From Caldifarciminota bacterium (GTDB lineage Bacteria > Hydrothermota > Hydrothermia > B15-G9 > WFZT01): 13,030 bases of DNA. Positions 5,315-12,788 of the stretch are shown here, piece after piece; the stretch's first letter is position 1, and each line of letters opens with the position of its first letter. Under the pieces are notes generated by a model. That model did not search any database, was not told the DNA's origin, and saw only the letters and a program-made list of their open reading frames with translations. The DNA is taken from contig JALXCE010000279.1 in NCBI GenBank assembly GCA_026991055.1, positions 1 through 13,030 of the forward strand. The letters run 5' to 3'. A program made the position numbers and the translations under genes.

Positions 5315-6719
5315 GATTCTTGCAACCCTTGGGCCAAGCACCTTTGACCGGGAAACCATTAAAAACATGGTCCTCGCGGGAACAGATGTTTTCAGATTCA
5401 ACTTCTCCTTCACAAACCACGAAACTTTCCGGGAGTATCACGGGCTCTTAAGAGAGCTGGAGAAGGAGCTCAACCGTCCCATTGGTATCATGGCTGATCT
5501 CCACGGTCCCAAAGTGAGGATTAAGAAACTCTCTGCATCTCCAATAAATGTCAAAAAGGGAGACGTCGTGCGGTTCACGGGATTTGAAGATGTCGAGGGA
5601 GAAAATGTTATCGTTGTGGACTTTCGAGACTTCGTAGATGATGTAAACGAAGGCTATATGATACTTGTGAACGATGGTAAAGTCCGGTTCCAGGTGGTCA
5701 AAAAATCAAGAAGATACCTTGAGGCGATATGTCTTGTCGGCGGCGAAATAAAGGTCGGTAAAGGGGTCAATGTACCCGGGGCATTAAAAAATCTACCCAT
5801 TTTGACTGATAAGGACAGGGCTGATCTTGATATCTCACTTGAACTTGGTGTGGACTTTGTGGCCCTTTCATTTGTGAGAACCGCTGGTGATGTTAAATAC
5901 GTAAAGGAGTTGATTCAAAGCAAACTCGGGAATAAAAAAGAACATCCATGGATAATTTCTAAAATTGAGTGCAAGGCGGCACTCGACAACCTGCCGGAAA
6001 TAATGCAGGTTTCTGATGGCGTAATTGTGGCTCGTGGTGATCTGGGTGTAGAAATATCCCTGCCCCTTGTCCCCCTCGCACAGAAGAGGATAATCAAACT
6101 CGCTAAAGAGTATTCGAAACCTGTTATAACGGCCACACAGATTTTAGAGTCCATGGTTACCCATGAGACTCCCACAAGAGCAGAGGTTTCAGACATTGCC
6201 AATGCCATTTTTGATGGCTCGGATGCCCTTCTTGTGACCGAAGAAACGAGTATCGGCAAATATCCAGTCAAAGTCATTGAAACACTTGAAAATGTTGCAT
6301 CCACTGTGGAAGAGGCTTTGCCTCCATTCGAGAGTATATCATTCAAACGCTCGCCCATTGCGAGGTCTGTGGCGCGTGCCGCTGTGGAAAGTGCTGTGGA
6401 GCTTGGCGCAAAGGCCATTATTGTTTTCACAAAGAGTGGATTTACGGCGAAATTTATCTCCAAACTGCGTCCACGAATGCCTGTTCTGGCCATCACTCCA
6501 TCTATGGATGTAGCGCGCAAGATGCTCATTCTCTTTGGTGTTGATTACCATGTGATAAACCGCAAGGTTGAGCAGGTAGAGAGCATCTTTGAGCTTGCAG
6601 AAGACATCGGGCTCGAACGGAAAGTTCTTGAAAAAGGCGATCTCTACGTGACAGTCGCTGGCTACCCCCTCTGGGTGAAGGGACGCACAAACCTGATGAA
6701 AGTTTCCATTGTCGAATAA
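5301..6719 (+). CDS. pyk: Pyruvate kinase
   Basis: Pyruvate kinase transfers phosphate from phosphoenolpyruvate to ADP, giving pyruvate and ATP, at the end of glycolysis. At 472 residues it has the whole A/B/C domain order. Key parts seen are KTKILATLGPST (3-14), Arg32 and Asn34 in the RFNFS block, ADLHGPKVR (65-73), the B domain (about 74-165), Lys221 and Glu223 in SKIE, ARGDLGVEI with Asp247, ITATQILESM (276-285), PTRAEVSDIANAIFDGSDA (291-309) and a C domain ending in VKGRTNLMKV. Two blocks depart from the usual form: RxNFSH is RFNFSF (Phe37) and the block usually near MLSGETA reads LLVTEETS (311-317). The core catalytic and metal residues are kept, so activity is expected. GGAGG (5287-5291) is 9 nt before the ATG, inside the overlapping Sir2 gene. 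Confidence 0.96.
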   Translation: MSKTKILATLGPSTFDRETIKNMVLAGTDVFRFNFSFTNHETFREYHGLLRELEKELNRPIGIMADLHGPKVRIKKLSASPINVKKGDVVRFTGFEDVEGENVIVVDFRDFVDDVNEGYMILVNDGKVRFQVVKKSRRYLEAICLVGGEIKVGKGVNVPGALKNLPILTDKDRADLDISLELGVDFVALSFVRTAGDVKYVKELIQSKLGNKKEHPWIISKIECKAALDNLPEIMQVSDGVIVARGDLGVEISLPLVPLAQKRIIKLAKEYSKPVITATQILESMVTHETPTRAEVSDIANAIFDGSDALLVTEETSIGKYPVKVIETLENVASTVEEALPPFESISFKRSPIARSVARAAVESAVELGAKAIIVFTKSGFTAKFISKLRPRMPVLAITPSMDVARKMLILFGVDYHVINRKVEQVESIFELAEDIGLERKVLEKGDLYVTVAGYPLWVKGRTNLMKVSIVE

Positions 6720-8117
6720 ATGGAAAAGTACGACGTTATAATCGTTGGTGCCGGTCCCGCTGGTTTATTTTCTGCCATCGAACTCGCAGAGGCTGGACTT
6801 AATGTTATAATCATTGAAAAAGGGCCGGATTTAAAAAAACGCCGTTGTCCCGCCATGGACTATAAGAAAATATGCCTTAGATGCCCCGTGTGTCCACTGA
6901 TTTCAGGATTTGGCGGTGCGGGCGCATTTTCAGATGGGAAAATTACGCTTTCACCACAGGTAGGCGGCAACCTTGAAAAATACATCGAAAACCACAGTTT
7001 CCTGAGATTAATGAAGTATGTGGACAGCAGACTGCTTGAATTTGGCGCTCCAGACAGACTATTTGGAACTGACGACGACGCAATAAGGAAAATTAAGTAT
7101 GAGGCCCAGAAGCATGGACTCGTCTTTGTTCCAACCCCTATCAGGCATCTTGGCACAGACGGTGGCTTTAAGGTTCTCGAGAGCATGAGAAATTATGTGG
7201 ATAGGCTCGGGATTGACATTCATTTCAATGAAAAGGTTGAGGAAATTCTTGCAAAAGATGGTAAGGTTTTTGGAGTAAGAAGCAGGAGAAATGAGTATCA
7301 TGCAGACTTTGTCATAGTGGCGCCGGGGAGAGCAGGGGCAACCTGGATGGCCGAGCAGGCGAAAAAATTAGGGTTAAAAACACACCCCAATCCAGTGGAT
7401 ATCGGTGTAAGAGTGGAGCTCCCAGCATCCATCATGGACCATCTTACAAATGTGGTCTACGAGCCCAAGCTAATCTATTACTCTCAGAAGTTTGACGATA
7501 GAATTAGAACTTTCTGTGTTAATCCCAACGGCGTGGTGGTTCAGGAATTTGCAGAAGATGTCATCACAGTCAACGGATTTTCCAATACGGAGCCTATTTC
7601 AGAAAATACCAACTTTGCCCTGCTGGTTTCAACAAGTTTCACAGAGCCCTTTAACGATCCAATAACATTTGGGAAATCCATCGTAAAACTTGCAAATCTG
7701 ATCTCCGGCGGTGTGCTCCTTCAGAGGTTAGGTGATCTCATGCGAGGCCGTAGGTCTACAGAGAGGAGAATTTCCAAAAACCCTGTAAAACCAACACTTG
7801 AAAGTGCTATCCCTGGCGACATATCTTTTATTCTTCCATACAGGTACCTTGTGAACCTGATCGAAATGCTTGAGGCTCTCGATAAAATTGCACCTGGTGT
7901 GGCTTCACCCTATACTTTGCTGTATGGGGTTGAGGTTAAGTTCTATTCCAATAGGATTGAGGTCAGTAAGTCTCTCGAAACTTCTGTGCAGGGACTTTTC
8001 ACTATTGGTGACGGTGCAGGGATCACAAGAGGTCTTCTGCATTCGGCCATTTCCGGTCTTGTTGCTGCAGGAGAAATCAAAAAGAGGATGGGGATAAAAG
8101 ATGAAGGTAAAATTTGA
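6720..8117 (+). CDS. FAD-dependent dehydrogenase/oxidoreductase, COG2509 type
   Basis: It is a two-domain flavoprotein with an N-terminal FAD-binding Rossmann motif VGAGPAG (9-15) ending in IIIEKG, and a C-terminal FAD motif TIGDGAGITRG (428-438). Between them lies the cysteine-rich block R-R-C43-P with C52, C55 and C58, and then GFGGAGAFSDGKITLS (63-78), which is typical of the COG2509 group as I recall it. The cysteines could bind a cluster or metal, or act in thiol chemistry. The substrate is unknown, and the name FAD-dependent dehydrogenase is generic. At 465 residues it is full length. The ATG follows the pyruvate kinase stop directly (TAAATG) with no clear ribosome binding site, so translation is probably coupled. 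Its 3' end overlaps the DUF502 gene by 17 nt. Confidence 0.88.
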   Translation: MEKYDVIIVGAGPAGLFSAIELAEAGLNVIIIEKGPDLKKRRCPAMDYKKICLRCPVCPLISGFGGAGAFSDGKITLSPQVGGNLEKYIENHSFLRLMKYVDSRLLEFGAPDRLFGTDDDAIRKIKYEAQKHGLVFVPTPIRHLGTDGGFKVLESMRNYVDRLGIDIHFNEKVEEILAKDGKVFGVRSRRNEYHADFVIVAPGRAGATWMAEQAKKLGLKTHPNPVDIGVRVELPASIMDHLTNVVYEPKLIYYSQKFDDRIRTFCVNPNGVVVQEFAEDVITVNGFSNTEPISENTNFALLVSTSFTEPFNDPITFGKSIVKLANLISGGVLLQRLGDLMRGRRSTERRISKNPVKPTLESAIPGDISFILPYRYLVNLIEMLEALDKIAPGVASPYTLLYGVEVKFYSNRIEVSKSLETSVQGLFTIGDGAGITRGLLHSAISGLVAAGEIKKRMGIKDEGKI

Positions 8118-8769
8118 AGAACTCATAAAAAAGGCACGGGAGGTTGAGCCTCCACCTTTCCGAAGGAACTTCGTCACCGGCCTTATAACATTAGCACCCG
8201 TTCTAATCACACTTTATGTCATCTGGGTGATAGTCGCGGCCATAGGAGGCAAGCTCGCTTCCATACTCTCGCACTTTCCTCTGCTGAGCTGGATTCCACA
8301 GTTTTTCCTGACCCTTGTTGCCCTTGTACTACTTGTTTTCATCATATATGTAGTGGGGATTTTCTCTTCGAGCTTTATTGGTCGTGAGATTCTCGGCTAC
8401 GGTGAGTCAATCATTGAAAAAATCCCTTTTGTGAGGAGTATTTATATTGGCACCAAGCAGCTGATAAATGCGTTTTCAACTCAAAACCGCTCCTTTGCCC
8501 ATGCGGTGCTTGTTGAGTTTCCATATGAAGGGAGTTTTGCCATAGGATTTATAACCAATAGCGAGAAATGGCGTACCCGTAGGGGCAATTTGCTAAATGT
8601 TTTTATTCCCACAACTCCAAATCCGACTTCGGGTTGGTATATAATAGTGGAAGAATCGAAGGTGAAGTACCTTAACATCAGTATTGAAGATGCCATAAAA
8701 ATGGTTGTTTCGGGCGGACTTGTAGTTCCGCCTGAGGGGAGCGAGATAATAGAAAATGCGATGGATTAA
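8101..8769 (+). CDS. DUF502 membrane protein
   Basis: The DUF502 family includes the plant LCV/COV proteins, and the bacterial role is not established. The 222-residue protein has two long hydrophobic segments (about 23-48 and 66-92), the family block KIPFVRSIYIGTKQ (107-120) with the common VRSIY core, PTTPNPTSGW (170-179), and a C-terminal SGGLVVPPEG (204-213). Most of the chain after the second membrane segment is soluble. It starts inside the end of the FAD dehydrogenase gene, with a G-rich AGGATGGGG upstream, and overlaps the CBS gene by 14 nt. The overlap with a CorC-like gene suggests that the two proteins act at the same membrane. An inverted repeat with one G-T pair (8710-8735) lies in the C-terminal conserved codons. 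Confidence 0.9.
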   Translation: MKVKFEELIKKAREVEPPPFRRNFVTGLITLAPVLITLYVIWVIVAAIGGKLASILSHFPLLSWIPQFFLTLVALVLLVFIIYVVGIFSSSFIGREILGYGESIIEKIPFVRSIYIGTKQLINAFSTQNRSFAHAVLVEFPYEGSFAIGFITNSEKWRTRRGNLLNVFIPTTPNPTSGWYIIVEESKVKYLNISIEDAIKMVVSGGLVVPPEGSEIIENAMD

Positions 8770-9562
8770 CCTATTTTGCAACGTAAACAATATTGAAGAG
8801 CTAAAGGAGATTTTTGATAAGGCAGCTGAAAAAGAAATTATCCCCCAACACCTGAAGATGATAGTGGAAAGGCTCATGGATATTTCGGACAAGCAGGTTG
8901 AAGAGGTGATGAAACCCAGAGTTGACATGGTCACTGTCAAAGCATCCATGCCGCTGAGAGAGGCCATCGAAGTTTATAAGAAGAATGGTTTCTCAAAGAT
9001 GCCAGTGATTAGGGAACGCTCTGATAATGTGGTCGGCATTCTGTATATGAAGGAGGTTCTCAAGCATCTGGATAAGATTGACAAATTTACCGTTAGCGAC
9101 CTGATGATGAGGCCCGTCTTCATTCCAGAGAATAAAAAAGTGCTGGATAGCTTGAGATTCTTCCAGGCAAAGCATATTTCCATTGCCATGGTTGTGGACG
9201 AATTTGGAAGTGTTACAGGACTCGTGACACTTGAAGACTTGATCGAAGAAATCGTGGGTGAAATCTGGGAGGAGTTTGACAGGGAAGAAATTTTATATAG
9301 AAAGCTGGACGACGGTAGCGTTATCTTCAAGGCGAGGATTGACCTCGACGAGGCATCGAAGGTGCTTGGTGTAGACCTCGAATCCGAGGAGGTAAACACA
9401 TTGAGTGGCTACATCCTGGAGAAGCTCGACCGGGTGCCAAAAGTTGGTGAAAAGTTCACCATAGACAACATTGAGTTTGAGATTCTTGATGCCACTCAAC
9501 AAAGGTTAAAAGAGATAAAAGCACGTGTTTTAAAAGGAGGGAATAATGAAGGAAAAGATTAA
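8756..9562 (+). CDS. CBS-pair protein of the CorC/HlyC type, soluble form
   Basis: The 268-residue protein has two CBS domains (about 51-108 and 113-172), with the hallmark MVVDEFGSVTGLVTLEDLIE (145-164), and a C-terminal CorC_HlyC domain (about 185-260) containing LSGYILEKLDRVPKVGE. CBS pairs bind adenosyl nucleotides and often control transport or magnesium/cobalt handling. The membrane-spanning DUF21 (CNNM) domain of larger relatives is absent, so it is a soluble CorC-like form. A membrane partner could be the overlapping DUF502 protein; this is an inference. The ATG at 8756 has only a distant G-rich sequence upstream, and no better in-frame start exists. It ends 17 nt into the next gene. 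Confidence 0.9.
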   Translation: MRWINLFCNVNNIEELKEIFDKAAEKEIIPQHLKMIVERLMDISDKQVEEVMKPRVDMVTVKASMPLREAIEVYKKNGFSKMPVIRERSDNVVGILYMKEVLKHLDKIDKFTVSDLMMRPVFIPENKKVLDSLRFFQAKHISIAMVVDEFGSVTGLVTLEDLIEEIVGEIWEEFDREEILYRKLDDGSVIFKARIDLDEASKVLGVDLESEEVNTLSGYILEKLDRVPKVGEKFTIDNIEFEILDATQQRLKEIKARVLKGGNNEGKD

Positions 9563-10052
9563 AGTCCTGGACGTTATCGATCTTATCCTCTCCATTTTTG
9601 ATGAAACCATTTTCTGCTATAACTATGTGGTGGAAACGGTAAAAGACCCGGAGATCAAGGGGCTTTTCAAGGAAATTCTCGAGAGGGAGAAGGAGCATCG
9701 CGATATTTTTTCGAGCCTCAAGGCACGGGTCTGTGAGGATAAAGCCATTGAGGATGAGCTATGTGGACCTCCGGGCATGGAAGAATTCTTCAAGTTCATC
9801 ATCGACGAAAACATCTTTGTAAACAGAAAAAACAAGGACGAAGTTTTAAAGGGGATAAAAGACCCGCTTGACGCTCTTAAGCTTGCAAAGGAGCATAAGA
9901 AAAATGCAATTCTTCTCTATCAGGAACTTGCCAACTATATCCATGACATGGAAGCTCGTCTTATGATTGAAAAGGTCATCGAAGAAGAGAAAAGGGACCT
10001 TGCGAAAATTTATGAGACCATAACAAAACTCTCAACCACTAAACAGAAATGA
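9546..10052 (+). CDS. Ferritin-like (rubrerythrin-type) helical protein
   Basis: The 168-residue chain is almost all helical, with an arrangement like a four-helix di-iron bundle. E20 lies in helix one, E48-x2-H51 in helix two, E116-H117 and Y125 in helix three, and E148 in helix four. Usual rubrerythrin-like proteins have ExxH in the last helix, whereas here the histidine position is Asp151, so the metal site may be altered or lost. There is no rubredoxin domain. Possible roles are iron or oxygen handling, but none is shown. GGAGG (9536-9540) is 5 nt before the ATG. The 5' end lies in the CBS gene, and the stop overlaps the next start as ATGA. Confidence 0.75.
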   Translation: MKEKIKVLDVIDLILSIFDETIFCYNYVVETVKDPEIKGLFKEILEREKEHRDIFSSLKARVCEDKAIEDELCGPPGMEEFFKFIIDENIFVNRKNKDEVLKGIKDPLDALKLAKEHKKNAILLYQELANYIHDMEARLMIEKVIEEEKRDLAKIYETITKLSTTKQK

Positions 10053-10963
10053 GGATATTGGAGCCCTCAAAAGTATCTGAACATGTCCATTTTGTCGGGG
10101 ACGCCATGATATCGTTCTACATTATTGATGCCCCATCAAAGGCACTTGTGGATGCAGGGATGACAGTAAACGTTAAGGGGCTAACCCACGATGTGGAAAA
10201 GACCATTGGAGGATTTGACAAACTGGATTACCTTTTTCTTACCCATTCCCACTATGACCATGTGGGGCTTGTTTCCTACATAAAAAGGATCAATCCACGA
10301 ATAAAGGTAGTTGCCCATCCCTATGCGGCAAAGGTTTTCTCAAATCCCCGGGCCATGGAAATCATCCGGGAGCTTAACAGACAATCCCTTAGATTTGATC
10401 CGGCCCTTGATGAAGACTGGAAGAAAGCTGCCGAGATTGACACAATTGAAGTTGACCATGTAGCTGAAGATGGTGAAGTTTTTGATCTTGGCGATGGAGT
10501 GGAAATGAAAGTTTTTTATACACCGGGGCACACTAAAGACTCTGTAACCTACTACCTCACACCGGATAAAGCGGTATTTGGCAGCGATGGACTTGGAGTT
10601 TACACGGGCTCAGGTAGCATCATGGCTGAGTTTCTTTCGAACTACGACGAATATGTGAAATCCATTGAACTCCTAAAAAAACTTGATATAGAGTTGCTGT
10701 GTCTCCCTCACTCAGGTGTGGTAAAAGGGAAAGACCAGGTGAGAGAGCATATTGAAAAGCACCTTAGAACAACCGTCGATTATCGCAACCGAATAATTAG
10801 CCTTTACAGAAGATTTGGTGACACAGAAAAAGTGGTAAAAATCATAACAATGGAGGACTACGAAAAGGAACAGGTGTATCAGCCCATTGAGGCTTACCTT
10901 ATAAATTTAAGGGCAATGGTAAAAGCTGCACTTGAAAGTGTTAAAGAGGAGGAAATGCAATGA
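10049..10963 (+). CDS. Metallo-beta-lactamase-fold hydrolase
   Basis: The chain has the metal-binding motif THSHYDH (65-71: His66, His68, Asp70, His71), then TPGHTKDS (158-165, His161), Asp180 in FGSDG and His221 in LPHSG. This is the full set for a binuclear zinc or iron site. At 304 residues it has a C-terminal extension (about 225-304) of predicted helices, as in the glyoxalase II or other MBL-fold groups. The substrate is not evident. The ATG overlaps the previous stop as ATGA and has no clear ribosome binding site, so it is likely to be coupled. GAGGAGG near its 3' end serves the next gene. Confidence 0.9.
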   Translation: MRILEPSKVSEHVHFVGDAMISFYIIDAPSKALVDAGMTVNVKGLTHDVEKTIGGFDKLDYLFLTHSHYDHVGLVSYIKRINPRIKVVAHPYAAKVFSNPRAMEIIRELNRQSLRFDPALDEDWKKAAEIDTIEVDHVAEDGEVFDLGDGVEMKVFYTPGHTKDSVTYYLTPDKAVFGSDGLGVYTGSGSIMAEFLSNYDEYVKSIELLKKLDIELLCLPHSGVVKGKDQVREHIEKHLRTTVDYRNRIISLYRRFGDTEKVVKIITMEDYEKEQVYQPIEAYLINLRAMVKAALESVKEEEMQ

Positions 10964-11355
10964 AGTTTGTGAAAAAAGACGGTGTATTGGTTGCAAGGTT
11001 TGATGACGGAGAGAATTTTATCGCTGGCTTAAAAGATTTGATCGAAACAGGTGAGCCGTTGAAGATTATTCTATCTGGTCTCGGTATGTTTCGCGGTGTG
11101 AAGCTTGGATACTTCGAGAAGGGGAGATACATTGAACATCTTATTCCAGAGCCGGTTGAAGTACTCGCACTGAGTGGCTCTCTTATGAAGAATGCAGAGC
11201 CTCCATATCATATTCACGCCGTAGTTGGTCTGAAAAGTGGGGAAGTTAAAGGCGGTCATCTCCTGGAGGCAGAGGTTTGGAATACCCTGGAGATATTTTT
11301 CCTGACCTCATCACTTGACCTGAAGCGGAACGAGAAAAAGCACATAGACATTTAA
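10960..11355 (+). CDS. PPC/DUF296 domain protein
   Basis: The 131-residue protein is a single PPC (DUF296) domain, known as a DNA-binding-associated domain in plant AT-hook proteins but of unsettled function in bacteria. Visible are ILSGLGMFRGVKLGYF (37-52), EVLALSGSL (67-75), YHIHAVVG (83-90: His84, His86) and GGHLLEAEVWNTLEIF (98-113, His100). The three histidines are the conserved set of the family and suggest a metal site. AGGAGG (10947-10952) is 7 nt before the ATG, which overlaps the stop of the metallo-hydrolase gene. The tail LKRNEKKHIDI is basic. Confidence 0.9.
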   Translation: MKFVKKDGVLVARFDDGENFIAGLKDLIETGEPLKIILSGLGMFRGVKLGYFEKGRYIEHLIPEPVEVLALSGSLMKNAEPPYHIHAVVGLKSGEVKGGHLLEAEVWNTLEIFFLTSSLDLKRNEKKHIDI

Positions 11356-11363
11356 ACTCCTGA

Positions 11364-12239
11364 ATGTCCAGATTCAAAGTTTTTATCGTAGTTTTAATAG
11401 GGGTTATATCTGTTTCGTTTGCAAGTATTTTTATCAAACTGATTCCACAGGTTCCAGCCCTTGTTATCGCATTTTACAGACTTTTTCTTGCAACCCTTTT
11501 TATCTCCCCTGTCTATGCCCTGAAGGGTGGAAGGCTTGGGGAAGACTTTCACTACGAGGTGCTTGCGGGACTCTTTATGGCCTTACACTTTGCATTCTGG
11601 ATAAGCTCTTTAAAATACACATCCGTCCTGAGTTCGGTAGTTCTTGTAACTATGAATCCGGTTTTTGTGGGAATTCTATCCTGGATTTTTCTTAAAGAGA
11701 AACCGTCTTTGCTTGCCTGGACCGGGATTTTTGTTTCACTTTTAGGTGGACTAATTGTGGGCTATTCTGACAGGCTTGTAGGACTTGCCAATTTGAAGGG
11801 AGATATCCTTTCTATTCTTGGCTCTATAATGATTTCCATTTATTTTTTGATTGGCAGGAGAACGAGAAAACATGCGGGATTGATTGAGTATGTGTTTCCC
11901 GTTTACCTTTCAGCCTCGGTGTTTCTCTATATTTTTTGCGTCCTTACTGGAACACCAATAAAAAGTTATCCGGTTGATGTTTTCAAGTATTTTGTGCTTC
12001 TTGCACTCATTCCACAGATTATTGGTCACACGTCTTTCAACTGGGCACTGAAGCACACGTCTGCGACCTTCGTGACAGTTTTGATTCTTGGTGAACCCAT
12101 TGGCTCTGCAATTCTTGCTTATTTAATCCTTGGTGAAGGTGTTAAAACACTTCAGGTAGTGGGCTCCCTCTTTATCCTTGCTGGCATAGTTATCAACTAT
12201 TTCGCTGAAGGTGAGGAGCCAGCGGTAGAGCCCCTCTAA
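11364..12239 (+). CDS. EamA/DMT-superfamily transporter
   Basis: The 291-residue protein has about ten hydrophobic segments in two repeats of the EamA fold (about 5-137 and 150-282). Repeat one has AFYRLFLATLF (36-46) and NPVFVGILSWIFLKEK (98-113), and repeat two has ILGEPIGSAILAYLILGEG (241-259). Members export metabolites, amino acids or nucleotide sugars, and the substrate cannot be read here. It starts 8 nt after the PPC stop with no ribosome binding site; the ATG at 11364 is the best start. It is the last gene of the operon and faces the minus-strand HNH gene across 39 bp, in which I see no strong terminator. Confidence 0.9.
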   Translation: MSRFKVFIVVLIGVISVSFASIFIKLIPQVPALVIAFYRLFLATLFISPVYALKGGRLGEDFHYEVLAGLFMALHFAFWISSLKYTSVLSSVVLVTMNPVFVGILSWIFLKEKPSLLAWTGIFVSLLGGLIVGYSDRLVGLANLKGDILSILGSIMISIYFLIGRRTRKHAGLIEYVFPVYLSASVFLYIFCVLTGTPIKSYPVDVFKYFVLLALIPQIIGHTSFNWALKHTSATFVTVLILGEPIGSAILAYLILGEGVKTLQVVGSLFILAGIVINYFAEGEEPAVEPL

Positions 12240-12278
12240 CCCATCCTGAAATAATGGAAAGGAAGAACTTGCAGATTC

Positions 12279-12788
12279 TCAAACCATGAAAAGATAGGGT
12301 TTCCATTTTTCGTCAGGGATTTTCTCACCGTTTAAGATAAAAAGAAAGTAGTGTGGCTTCTTTGGTTTTCTGAGTAGTTTCATCCCAGCCTGTTCAGGGG
12401 TTCTATCCCCTTTCTTGTTGTTGCATTTAAAACAGGCACAAACAAGGTTTTCCCAGGTATCTTTCCCACCGTATTTTTTGGGTATAACATGGTCAACCGT
12501 CATTGGCCCCTCAGTCGTGCCACAGTACTGGCATGTGTAGTTATCCCTTTTGAGAATATTCTTCTTGGTGAGGGGTATTTCTCTTCTTTTGACTTTGATA
12601 TAGTACCGAAGTTTAATAACACTTGGGCGGGGTATTGCGAGCCTTTCGGCTCGCAATACCCCGCCATCATACCTGTGAACTATCTCGGCCTTCCCCAGAT
12701 ACACAAGGGTGACGGCCCTCTTTACCGTGCTTACATTTAAAGGTTCGTAGTTTCCATTTAAAACAAGTACCCTTCCTTTAACGGACAT
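12279..12788 (-). CDS. HNH endonuclease family protein
   Basis: At 169 residues it belongs to the widespread short HNH group that begins VLNGNYEPLNVSTVKRAVTL (9-28) with a PSVIKL block (55-60). The nuclease core is YTCQYCG (C86, C89), VDHVIPKKYGG (98-108, His100) and ENLVCACFKCNNKKGDR (113-129), with C119 and C122 completing a zinc knuckle and Asn114 in place. The role in the cell is unknown; cleavage of DNA is inferred from the fold. It starts by a TAATG overlap with the upstream TPR-like gene, so it is probably translated by reinitiation; no strong ribosome binding site is seen. A perfect 18-bp inverted repeat lies in the region between GKAE and PSVIKL, which is the variable part of the family. 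Confidence 0.92.
   Translation of the reverse strand: MSVKGRVLVLNGNYEPLNVSTVKRAVTLVYLGKAEIVHRYDGGVLRAERLAIPRPSVIKLRYYIKVKRREIPLTKKNILKRDNYTCQYCGTTEGPMTVDHVIPKKYGGKDTWENLVCACFKCNNKKGDRTPEQAGMKLLRKPKKPHYFLFILNGEKIPDEKWKPYLFMV
12626..12665. repeat. Perfect 18-bp inverted repeat inside the HNH gene
   Basis: GGCGGGGTATTGCGAGCC (12626-12643) is the exact inverse complement of 12648-12665, around a TTTC loop. On the coding strand the loop is GAAA, a GNRA tetraloop, so the mRNA hairpin would be very stable. It encodes G-G-V-L-R-A-E-R-L-A-I-P-R-P. The flanking bases (G and A) do not pair, which gives a sharp boundary. A perfect 18-bp stem has a chance of about 4^-18 per position and loop size. Confidence 0.98.

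Noticed and set aside
5915..6529. Long antisense reading frame opposite pyruvate kinase
   Set aside because: The pyruvate kinase frame is certain; the antisense frame has no motifs or promoter and is explained by codon bias.
11347..11368. Hairpin GACATT/AATGTC covering the EamA start codon
   Set aside because: The stem is only 6 bp and AT-rich; it is not distinguishable from chance.
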